DNA of 64,000 bases from Nipponacmea schrenckii (taxonomy: Eukaryota; Mollusca; Gastropoda; Lottiidae), in NCBI GenBank assembly GCA_030562195.1, contig CM060199.1, positions 9,568,338 through 9,632,337 of the forward strand, in the 5' to 3' direction. Position 1 is the stretch's first letter. The number at the start of each line of letters is the position of its first letter. The notes under the pieces were generated by a model that was not told the origin of the DNA, searched no databases, and saw only the letters and a program-made list of their open reading frames with translations. Shown here in pieces: positions 46,140-55,224 of this stretch. The position numbers were made by a program, and so were the translations under genes.

Positions 46140-46655
46140 GATAATGATAGGAGGTTGGGGCAGGATGCTTTACCTTCAACCAAACTTCTAATTCTGCACG
46201 GTTGACCCAGGTTACCTGATAAGAAGAGTCCTATGTTAACCATTGACACTATTTGTACTGATTACTTATTACCCCTTACCTATCACCGGATATCAAGAAT
46301 ATTAATTTTATGTCCGTTCTAATAGGCGTGATTCTTTATTACTCTTCCAAAAACAAATTGATATTTTGTATACAATTACTTTTCATGTAAGCAAATTGTA
46401 TCTTCGAATATCCTTTATGAATTACAAAAATAGGATAATATGACACTTTCTTAAAGCAGCCATTGTTCAAATTGTTTTCTGCAAACGTTCTTAACAACGA
46501 GTCATCATTGCCAAAAAAATTGTCTTCCAAATTACTCAAATAACCTATAAGTCTATGCTAATGATTGGGCTGAAAAAAATGTGCAATGCAATGTAACGTG
46601 TATTGCATTGGCACGACAGCGACGTTAGACCCCATTTCAATCTGCTGTACAATGA
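46140..46655. repeat. Segment duplicated from the GON copy B region
   Basis: Matches 52380-53085 in the same orientation: AAGAAGAGTCCTATGTTAAC, TTGACACTATTTGTACT, CCCCTTACCTATCAC, TCATCATTGCCAAAAAAATT, TTGGCACGACAGCGAC recur in order. Its left end matches the damaged first part of GON exon 1 of copy B (TGCAGAATTAGAAGTTTGGT against TGCGAAATCTAAAATTTTGT). It is therefore a third, broken trace of this gene family. Confidence 0.72.
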
Positions 46656-46905
46656 CAGTCTTCTGTGAATAGAATGTGTTGAGTACAATGGCGGTCTTCT
46701 GTGAACAGAATGCGTTGAGTACAATGACAGTCTTCTGTGAACAGAATGTGCTGAGTACAATGACAGTCTTCTGTGAACAGAATGTGTTGAATACAATGAC
46801 GGTCTTCTGTGAACAGAATGTGTTGAGTACAATGACATTCTTCTTTGAACAGAATGTGTAGAGTACAATGACAGTCTTCTGTGAACAGAATGTGTTGAAG
46901 AAAAT
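46656..46905. repeat. 36-bp minisatellite (CAGTCTTCTGTGAACAGAATG)
   Basis: Seven units with ACAGTCTTCTGTGAACAGAA and TGTGTTGAGTACAATG. Because 36 is a multiple of three, open frames exist on both strands (for instance LYSTHSVHRR on the minus strand). No start, splice site or domain supports translation. The same unit forms the array at 54.04-54.88 kb. Confidence 0.85.
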
Positions 46906-47580
46906 CGTAAATCATGTAAGTTCAGTCGAACTCACTTTAATAGATGATAACTTTTTACTCCTTTTTTCTTAGGACGAAGGCCCTAATGTGATCAAGCATA
47001 TTTTGCGATTAGCGACATCATCAATTATAAAAGGAACCACAGACTTCTGACTGAAAATTCCATGTATATAAATAAAAATTCTGAAACTTTCAATTGTCCT
47101 TCAGAGGTTTCTGTTATAGGTTTATTAAACCACTTGCTGAAAATCATCAATCAAGGTAGGTAGGTAAATGGCGAGTTAACGTTAGCTTCCAGCAATTGCT
47201 GATATCGCAAACTAGGTAGTTGTTGAGAAAAAAAAAATCATCAATCCAGAAATACAAGCTTTTATAGTTACCAGTCCAATAAACATTTCCCCGTGGTCTG
47301 GGTAATAACGTATAACTTCTCAATTTGTAGATAAATCCATTACCATTGCAGTTCGTTCATTTTATTGGAAATATCTCGGTAATTCTATTTGTGACACAGT
47401 TCATTAAAATAAACAATTGATTAAAGAATTGTAATAATTGACAAAATTATTAGTACTCTTTCATTTTTCATTCTTAATTTGGAAATAATAATTCAGCCAA
47501 AAGCACGATTAATATAAAATGTATAAATTATCACTATTACATGTATATATTATTATAGCTCATTTATAAACCAAATGGAA
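46906..47580. other. Nothing recognised
   Basis: AT-rich sequence. The first 140 bases resemble 44510-44700 (ATCATGTTAGTTCA, GATCAAGCATATTTTGCGAT, GACTTCTGACTGAAAATT), so part of this segment is again duplicated from the GON copy A region. Confidence 0.5.
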
Positions 47581-47734
47581 CAGGTACATTGGTGAGCTCA
47601 CAGGAACAATGCCGAACTCGCAGTAACATTGACACAGGCTCACAGCAACATTGACAGGCCAACAAACATTGATTGGTTTACTGGAAAGTTGACAGGCATA
47701 TTGAAAGGTTCACGGGAATATGTTGCAGTATCTT

Positions 47735-48600
47735 AACAGTAGTTCTATTTCGCTCTATAACTGATGTATTGTATAATGGTATTTTATATCGCTCTATAAT
47801 GGATGTATTAAGCGCTATTTTAACAGTGTTATTCTATATCGCCCTACAACTGATGTATTAAGCACTGTTTTAACAGTATTATGTCTATATAACTCTGTCG
47901 CATTAAGCACTAAATTAACAGTGGTATTTCTATATCGCTCTACAATTGTTGTTTAGAGCACTATTTTATTAGTAGCATTTCTATATTGTTTATAAGTAAT
48001 TATTGATACTGTGTACTCTTAGTAATTCGACATCAGGGCTGCAAAATAATTTCGGATTAGCGAGAATGTCGGAATACTCATATTTTAGAGATTCTTTCAT
48101 CATGTTCCACGTGCGATTCTTAATAGCTCAATCGAAACTCACCAGTATGGGCACGCTTGCAGGACGGTAAGACATTTTAATTTTGTATCAAAAATTATAG
48201 CTCGATACTGGTGATGAGACGCGAAATATTTATATTGAGCTTAATTTGATATTATTATTATATCGCTATACAAATAATGAGCACCATTTCAATAGTGGTA
48301 TTTATTTTTCACTCTAACATTGGTGCAATGGGCGCTATATATGCAATAGAATTTTTATATCGCTCTACAATTCATGTATCGAGCTATACTTTAACAGTGG
48401 TAACTCTATCTCTCTCTACAAGGATGTATTAAGCTACATTTTAAATGCGTGATTTTTTATCACTCTACAAATTGATGTATTGAGCTCTATTTCAACAGTG
48501 GTGTTTCTACATCACTCTGTAAGTGATGCTCTTTTGCAACAGTGACATTTATATAGCACTCTACAATTAATGTATTTTTGGCTTGTTTCAATAGTAAAAC
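47735..48600. repeat. Imperfect tandem repeat, about 60-70 bp (TATCGCTCTACAATTGATGT)
   Basis: TTCTATATCGCTCTACAA, GATGTATTAAGC, ACTATTTTAACAGTGGTA recur about a dozen times with much divergence, interrupted around 47995-48240. No gene seen. Upstream, 47580-47720 has a shorter repeat around ACATTGACAGGCTCACAG. Confidence 0.65.
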
Positions 48601-49115
48601 ATGTTGTTTATTTATGTCTGTGACACCAAAGTACTAATACATATAAATAAGTCTATGTTTACAGTTCGATTTCATGTACTACAAACACGTTGGATCAGTT
48701 GCTGTTGACAATGGTGGACCTAAAAACAAACAGTTTTCAATAATAAATTAGGAATCTGAGTTTAATAAAATGGATAATTCTTAGTGGTGCTCCATATAAT
48801 TGTCAATAGCATCTAATGCTACCATAACGTCATTAAACGCTTAGTTTTGGTGGAAATGCATAAAGCATAGACGCCTGCCTGAAGAAGTGGATGGATGGTG
48901 TTAGAGCTATCATACACATAAATATTAGCACCGCTTTACAATCCGTTTCAATGAAAGAAACTAGCGATATGATGAATAAATATATAGTCATGATCGGCAC
49001 AATCCGAAACAAACACGTGAAATATGATTGTGACCAAAACAACACCCGTTTACTACAGTGGCTAACATACGACATAATTTTAAATCAAAAAATCGGGTTA
49101 TCACTTTATTTTCAA
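48600..49115. other. Nothing recognised
   Basis: Open frames on both strands at 48833-49150, the minus one hydrophobic, lack any family match or splice support. Confidence 0.4.
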
Positions 49116-49309
49116 TTAGATAATTATCACCAAAGTCAAAATCAAATATGAAAGTAAATTATGTAAGCTACAGTAGTTTACAAAAAAAAAAAAATTACTG
49201 TATGACAAATCTTTTTGCAATTTGATTGGACCATTTGGTACGGCTCCGCCGCATCCTCCATTACAAGTTACATATACTTCATGATCAGTCTGACTCACAA
49301 CTTCAAATA

Positions 49310-50869
49310 CAGTGGTCCTCACTTATAACGAACATGCCTATACCGAAAAACCGGTAATAACGAACAAGTTTAAAAGTCCCGTTTTTCACTGCACTAATTT
49401 CATTGAAAAATAAATGGATAAAACGAAATGCTAGTAGCGAATTTTCGGTAATAACGAACAAAAATTGACACCCTGTGTACCAAAATTAATGGTTATTACG
49501 AACGGATTAGTCATAATTAACCGATAATCTCAATCGCCCCCAATCAGGGCAATAAATTGTCACACGATTTCACACCTTACGACTCCCACATATATGTAAC
49601 ATATCAATTATTATTTATCAATTAAACTTAACTGACATTTTGTGTAATCCTTTTGTCCTCCTCTGTTCACCCACAGTCGCAAGGTATTCCTTTTGTTTAC
49701 CGGTCAGAACAATAAACATACGGCGAAATCATAAATAACGATCACAATCTTCAAATTGTCATTCGATTCTCAACATCAATATGGCTACAAGTACTAAACG
49801 CAAGGCGATTTCAATCGAAACCAAACTTCAAATCATCAGTGCTGTCGATGCCAGGTTAAAATCGAAGTCTACAATTGCCTCTGATTTTGAAATTCCAAAG
49901 TCAACTCTCAGCACCATTTTGAAGAACAGAGAAGCGATTCTTTCTGCTTCATCAACTGGCGAATTCAGTGCAGCACGTAAGAAATTCCGGTCGGCAAATC
50001 ATCAAGACATTGAGGAGGCCCTTCTCAAATGGTTTCAAGCAGCAAGAAATGAGAACATTCCACTGACAGGCCCTATACTCCAGGCCAAGGCTGAAGAATT
50101 GGCGAAGAAATTGGGTCACCAAGAGTTCCAGTGCAGCAATTCATGGATCGACAGATTCAAGCAAAGACGCGGCATAGTGTCCAAAGCTTTGCATGGCGAA
50201 AGTTCAGCTGTAAATCTAGACGTGGTAGATGATTGGCTGAAATCCTGTCTCCCTGGTTACATGAAAGATTACGCCCCCGAGAACATTTTTAATGCTGACG
50301 AAACCGGTCTTTTCTACAAATTGACACCGCAGCGAACCCTGCATTTTAAATCTGGAAAGTGTAGTGGTGGCAAGAAATCTAAAGATAGAATTACGGTACT
50401 AGTAGCTGCCAACATGTCTGGCACTGAAAAACTGAAACTTCTAGTTATCGGAAAATCTGAGAAACCTCGCTGCTTCAAAAATGTTAAAAGCATGCCAGTA
50501 ACATATCGGTCAAATTGCAAAGCGTGGATGACAAGCGACATTTTTACCGACTGGGTAAAAAGTTTAGATAGCACAATGGTAAAACAAAAGAGAAAAATTC
50601 TGTTATTCATTGACAACTGTCCAGCGCATCCTGATGTAAAACAGTTAAGAAATGTAAAGCTGGTATTTCTACCACCAAATACGACGTCTAAAATCCAACC
50701 GATGGACCAAGGCATCATCAGCAACTTGAAGCTATACTACAGAAAACACACTATAGAAAGCATGATTACAGCCTATGACAGAAAGGAGAAACACGTGATC
50801 ACACTCTTGGATGCCATTCAAATGTGTCCAGGGCTTATCCCATTTTCACTGTACAGGTTTATATTTTAA
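49310..50869 (+). mobile_element. Tigger/pogo (Tc1-mariner superfamily) DNA transposon, right end missing
   Basis: The left terminus reads CAGTGGTCCTCACTTATAAC next to a TA (49308-49309), the normal pogo/Tigger target and end. The transposase ORF starts 470 bases in. No matching right terminus (GTTATAAGTGAGGACCACTG) is seen; after about 50820 the sequence changes to an unrelated dispersed repeat. The element lies in the coding part of GON copy B exon 3. Confidence 0.82.
49781..50869 (+). CDS. Tigger/pogo transposase (CENP-B-like HTH + DDE), C-terminally truncated
   Basis: 362 residues. The N terminus (KRKAISIETKLQIISAVDAR then IPKSTLSTILKN) is the CENP-B/pogo psq-like HTH, followed by a second HTH (CSNSWIDRFKQRRGI). 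The DDE core shows the first D in FNADETGLFYKL, the second in LLFIDNCPAHPDVK and the third in QPMDQGIISNLK. Family members continue past LLDAIQM with a further helical tail; here the text turns into CPGLIPFSLYRFIF and stops, so the 3' end is lost. The intact reading frame of the core suggests recent arrival. Confidence 0.9.
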   Translation: MATSTKRKAISIETKLQIISAVDARLKSKSTIASDFEIPKSTLSTILKNREAILSASSTGEFSAARKKFRSANHQDIEEALLKWFQAARNENIPLTGPILQAKAEELAKKLGHQEFQCSNSWIDRFKQRRGIVSKALHGESSAVNLDVVDDWLKSCLPGYMKDYAPENIFNADETGLFYKLTPQRTLHFKSGKCSGGKKSKDRITVLVAANMSGTEKLKLLVIGKSEKPRCFKNVKSMPVTYRSNCKAWMTSDIFTDWVKSLDSTMVKQKRKILLFIDNCPAHPDVKQLRNVKLVFLPPNTTSKIQPMDQGIISNLKLYYRKHTIESMITAYDRKEKHVITLLDAIQMCPGLIPFSLYRFIF

Positions 50870-51043
50870 ATCCGTCTCCTGTTAAAAAAAATGCCAAAAT
50901 TTTACCCCCGAGACCTTTTTCAAATGGGGAACCTTCATTAATTCGAAAAGGGCATTAATAAATTAGTACAGTGCTCCGTTCATAAAAAAATTTAAAACCT
51001 CTTTACAAAATTAAACTCGGAAAATGGCAACCAGAATTTGCCC

Positions 51044-51362
51044 AAATTCAAAGGGGACAACGATTTTTAGTGGTTTTTTGGGCCTTTGTTACAAAAAGTC
51101 CTCAGAAAACTCAAGCTCTAAGAAAACGAAAAATTGAAATTATCAAAAATTTTCACTTTTCACCGTGCGTACGCCTGGTTTTCAGCACTAAAAATTTGTT
51201 GTTGACAAAAAAAGTTTTTACATTCTTTCTTTTTTTTTTACAGGGGGTGCCAGTAGTCATTTATCTCTTTACCAAATAGGGGGGACGTTAAAATTTTAAA
51301 ATTTGTTTTTCAAACCATAAATTGTATACCCAGGGATTTGAAGGCTAAATTTCAATTAAAGC
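51044..51362. repeat. Degraded copy of the 1843-2316 element
   Basis: Shares long matching stretches with the interior of the 1.8-kb MITE (TCCTCAGAAAACTCAAGCTC, TAAGAAAACG, TTTCACTTTTCA, GGGACGTT, GGATTTGAAGGCT) in the same order but with many small deletions. Lies between the truncated Tigger element and GON copy B exon 2. Confidence 0.65.
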
Positions 51363-51429
51363 TTAAGTTGTCTGTTACAAAAAAAGTTTCAGTTTTACTG
51401 TCGGAGATTGCCAAAACAAATGCCTTGTT

Positions 51430-51600
51430 TAAAATAGAGTTAAAAATCAAGCCAGTTAATGTTATATCTAACTTAACTTTTCCTCTTTGTGGACATGTTA
51501 ATGATTTATGAATAGAGCACGCCTTTGCTTCACCATAGACTGTACGAATACCATATTCTTGGCTTGTAAAGCTGTAATCTTTCCTTTCAACCGTCATATT
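51430..51600 (-). pseudogene. GON exon 2 of copy B
   Basis: 171 bases, same length as copy A exon 2. Acceptor GTTGCAG, frame NMTVERKDYSFTSQEYGIR to CPQRGKVKLDITLTGLIF. The base pair at the expected donor (51429-51428) is AA, so splicing in the copy A manner is not possible. Confidence 0.75.
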
Positions 51601-52185
51601 CTGCAACGTAAACAATCATATTCTTACATAAAATTTTCGGCAGCTTCCGTAAAGCTAATTCTGTCTCCTTATTGTAGGCGTCTCTTAGGGTGCGACTCCT
51701 TACTCTTTCACAATTACTTGCGTTAACAAACGATGGGCCGTGAATGTTAACTTACATATAAGGCCTACTAGAGCTCAATTTTTGGCATAGAGTATAATTT
51801 TTTGGAACTGGAATTTGACTTCCCGTTCCCCTTTGAGCAAAGTGCTTGTTTCACAGTCTTATTAAAATTAAACATGTCGTTTTTATTTTTAATTTAACGT
51901 TCGTCAAATTATTCATTGGCCAAACCTGATGACGCGAAGAAAATGTCTATCGAGTGAATACACCTTTTGTTCGATTCACAAAACGGCAGTGCTAGAGAAT
52001 ATGAACATAAAAAAGAGTAGGTTAAAAGGTTTATTAAACAAACGTAAGCGAACCCCGTCGTTAAAGCCTAACTGAAAATGCTAAATTAAATATAAAAAAA
52101 CAAAACGACATTTTGGTTTCTACTTTTTATAAGACTGTCACGTCACATTGATGGTTGAATTTCGAATGTATTAATAAAAGAATAC

Positions 52186-52440
52186 CTGTACGTATATTCT
52201 AATTTTGTTAAAAACTGTTTTCCCTTGATCACTTTGAACACTTGCGTGCATATCACACCCACTAGATTGTGAGTAGTAGCCTCCTGGGGGATATTCGGCA
52301 TAATTCTCTCCATTTAATGTCAAATACTCCGTAGGAGTGACTGTATTCATATCTTTACAATATATTTTAACTCTATGATAATGGGGGAAGATGTTTTGCC
52401 GTCAACAAAATTTTAGATTTCGCACGTGAGATCCAGGTTA
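52186..52440 (-). pseudogene. GON exon 1 of copy B
   Basis: From 52374 down the frame reads RVKIYCKDMNTVTPTEYLTL then ENYAEYPPGGYYS, closely matching family text (VKVYC.DM.....EYLTL...ENY.E.Y). It ends YVQ|GTATTC (GT at 52185-52184). The part equal to SCSDLK...DGEY (about 52381-52440) contains a stop (TGCGAAATCTAA) and is out of frame with VKIYC. Confidence 0.72.
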
Positions 52441-53134
52441 CCCTGGTTACCGGAGAAGAAGAGTCCTTATATGTTAACCATTGACACTATTTGTACTCAA
52501 TACTTATACCCCTTACCTATCACATGATATCATTAATATCTGAGGCTAGAGGTTAGAAATAAAATGTAGGTGATAGGTTGAGTGGACGAGATCATTGAAA
52601 TATTTTACGGATTATGTAAGGATTCTATTTTGTTCTTTTTCTAATTATAAAAATATGGTCTTATGTTCATTCTCTTCATTTCTTTAAGAGGTGTGATTTT
52701 TATGACTCTTTCAAAAACAAAATTGATATTTTATCCAATATAGTTTTCCAGTAAGCAAAATATAGACCGAAGAAAATAGACATGTAAACGGTTATTAAGT
52801 TTCAAAGTTTGTCTTCACATATCCTTTACGGATTACAAAATGTCTATAACATACTTTCTAAATCTAGCTATAGTTCAACGTTACGTGATGCGATACATGT
52901 TAATGCTATACATGTTAATTGTTTTCTGAATACCAACTAATCATCATTGCCAAAAAAATTGTCTTCCAGATTATCCATGTAACCTCCTATGCTAATGACT
53001 GGGCTAAAGAAAATGGGAAAGGCTATGTAATGTGTGTTGTGGAAAACTTTGGCACGACAGCGACTCTATTTCAATCTAACCATAAGATGATGTTATTCCA
53101 CCCAAGAGATGATATTTTGACTCACGAGTTCAGT

Positions 53135-53779
53135 TTAAAGGGATAATAGCCGTAAGAAGGAACATTAAATTTTAAAAACACCCAAACTTGGCCAATAACA
53201 GTATGTTTCCATCAGTGTACTTACCTGGTGTCATAACTGTAGGCCTACATGAAAATCCCACTATTATCCGATAAATCCACAAAATCAAGTAGTTATTTAT
53301 AAAACGCTTAAAACATCCATTAAGCGATTTTCAAATTATAATTATAAAGGGAAGTAACTCTAACATGTGGGTTTTCAGGCGTCCTTAACCTCTACTATTG
53401 AATTGACCTTAACATAGTCAGACAATGTACGATATTTAAATTCATGGAAAACCGAAAACTGAATGAATACTCTAACACTGACAAAATATTCAACGAAAAT
53501 TAATCATAATAATATTTGTTTGTAGGCTATACACTGAAGAATTATTGCAATAGAGCGCTTACGCAAGGATGTTTTAGCGTTGATTTCCCATACACTCTTT
53601 TTCTGAAACTGAATGGAATCGTCGCTGGCTCATTTTTTTTACAATTCCAAATATATTCTAATTGTCGCTTTTTAAAAATTGATAAATTATGGGATGCATA
53701 CTTATTTAACTATTAGTCAATATTAAACACAAATGTTGGCCGTAGGACGAGTGTAGTCTTACACCTATTATCCCTTTAA
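53135..53779. mobile_element. MITE, TTAA type, TTAAAGGGATAATAGCC ends (copy 2)
   Basis: Left end TTAAAGGGATAATAGCCGTA and right end ACCTATTATCCCTTTAA are inverted near-copies with TTAA outside. Shares its interior with 45592-46033 and carries about 200 extra bases. It ends 25 bases from the sushi exon of GON copy B. Confidence 0.72.
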
Positions 53780-53803
53780 AATATAATATGAAATACAACC
53801 GCC

Positions 53804-53975
53804 CTTTACATTCCATCCCAGCTGACCAGGGTTGAACCTATACAAGTTGAATGTGAAGTAATAAAATGATACTCTTCAGGGCAAATATAGTATGCGGTAA
53901 ATATGCCATCACCACCATTTGAAACATTCAATAGTATTGCGTTTAAGACCACTGGAGGAGGGCTACATTTAGGCG
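53804..53975 (-). pseudogene. Sushi exon of GON copy B, +1 frameshift and lost donor
   Basis: Acceptor TTCTTTCAG, then PKCSPPPVVLNAILLNVSNG, TAYYICPEEYHF and STCIGST. Compared with copy A, one base is added between ST and the conserved W, so the frame ends at TAA (53808-53806) instead of reading GMECK. The exon end AAAG is followed by GGCGG, not GT. On its 5' side the minisatellite at 54.04-54.88 kb is in open frame with it. Confidence 0.75.
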
Positions 53976-54039
53976 CTGAAAGAAAACATTTTGGATAGGT
54001 ATGCTCGTCAATTAGCAAATACCCATAAAATGAACACAA

Positions 54040-54885
54040 TGTGTTTAAAAAATTGACAATCTTCTGTGAACACAATGTACTGGGTATAAAGACAGTCTTC
54101 TGTGGGCAGAAAGTGTTGGATGCAATGATAGTCTTCTGTTGACAGAATGTGCTGGATACAATTACAGTCTTCTGTGAACACAATGTCCTGAGTACAATTA
54201 CAGTCTTCTGTTGGCAGAATGTGCTGGATACAATGACAGTCTTCTGTTGGCAGAATGTGCTGGATACAATTACAGTCTTCTGTGGACAGAATGTGCTGGT
54301 AAAATGACAGTCTTCTGTTGGCAGAATGTGCTGGATACAATGACAGTCTTCTGTGGACAGAATGTGCTGGTACAATGACAGTCTTCTGTTGGCAGAATGT
54401 GCTGGATACAATGACAGTCTTCTGTGGACAGAATGTACTGGTACAATGACAGTCTTCTGTGAACAGAATGTGCTGGGTACAATGACAGTCTTCTGTGGGC
54501 AGAATGTGTCGGATACAATGACCGTCTTCCGTGGACAGAATGTGCTGGTAAAATGACAGTCTTCTGTTGGCAGAATGTGCTGGATACAATGACAGTCTTC
54601 GGTGGACAGAATGTGCTGGTACAATGACAGTCTTCTATTGGCAGAATGTGCTGGATACAATGACAGTCTTCTGTGGACAGAATGTGCTGGTACAATGGCA
54701 GTCTTCTGTGAACTGAATGTGCTGGGTACAATGACAGTCTATTGTGAAAAGAATGTGTTGAGTACAAGAACAGACTACTGTGAACAGAATGTGCTGAATA
54801 AAATGGCGGTCTTCTACGGTAAGAATGTGCTGGGTACAATGGCAGTCTTCTGTAAACAGAATGTGCCGAGTACAATAATAGACTT
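54040..54885. repeat. 35/36-bp minisatellite next to GON copy B sushi exon
   Basis: About 23 units of the type ACAGTCTTCTGTTGGCAGAA plus TGTGCTGGATACAATG, alternating 36-base and 35-base forms, so frames cycle; long stop-free stretches exist in several frames on both strands. One minus-strand frame runs without a stop into the sushi exon at 53975. Confidence 0.87.
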
Positions 54886-55009
54886 GATACACCGATGCTT
54901 CTATCAAATTTTTCATTTTTTTTTTTTAATTTTTAAATTTGAATTTTCAAGTTATAAAGAATTTTAAAGTTATAAATTTTAAGACAACTTTAATTTTCAA
55001 TAAGTATCA

Positions 55010-55200
55010 TATAATTTGCCCCCCTTAAAAAATATCTAATCCCCCCCATTACAGTACCTCCCCCAAAACCCATAAATTAATGGCCACATTAATCTAAACT
55101 TTGTACCCCCATCACTTTACCCCCCTTAAAAGCATACCCCCCATATACCTACCCACCCCATTCCCAATTCATCCCCCTATACAAATTCCAATTTCCATAA
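55010..55200 (-). repeat. C-rich arm of a strand-asymmetric satellite
   Basis: Plus strand is rich in CCCCC and almost without G (ACCCCCCATATACCTACCC, CCCATTCCCAATTCATCC). It is the inverted counterpart of the G-rich array that starts at about 55225; the strand bias flips within about 30 bases. Confidence 0.6.
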
Positions 55201-55224
55201 ATATTACCCTATATAAAGTTAATA

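Larger units (their letters stand above)
49116..53975 (-). pseudogene. GON copy B: sushi-GON gene disrupted by frameshift, lost donors and a Tigger insertion
   Basis: Pieces in copy A order: sushi 53804-53975 (PKCSPPPVVLNAILLN, YYICPEEYHF), GON exon 1 52186 to about 52440 (VKIYCKDMNTVTPTEYLTL to FNKIRIYVQ), GON exon 2 51430-51600 (NMTVERKDYSFTSQEYG, CPQRGKVKLDITLTGL), GON exon 3 49116-49309 (VFEVVSQTDHEVYVTCNGG). Defects seen: the sushi exon has one extra base near STL/W and its donor reads AAAG|GG; the start of GON exon 1 has a stop and a frame change before VKIYC; the position of the GON exon 2 donor reads AA where copy A has GT; a Tigger element sits at a TA inside GON exon 3, and the other half of that exon was not found. 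No PAN exon seen. It is a recent-looking paralogue of copy A, now probably non-functional. Confidence 0.8.

Noticed and set aside
46545..46915. Open frames of about 100 codons on the minus strand (THSVHRR repeats)
   Set aside because: They arise from a 36-bp minisatellite without stops; no start context, domain or splice evidence.
48833..49075. Hydrophobic minus-strand frame suggesting a membrane protein
   Set aside because: AT-rich sequence gives hydrophobic codons; no family match, splice support or conserved motif.
42307..52380. ADAMTS metalloprotease genes
   Set aside because: GON exons are present, but no zinc-protease motif (HExxHxxxxxH) or thrombospondin repeats were found on either strand nearby.
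54270..54967. Long open frames on both strands
   Set aside because: Same minisatellite effect; overlapping frames on both strands cannot all be coding.
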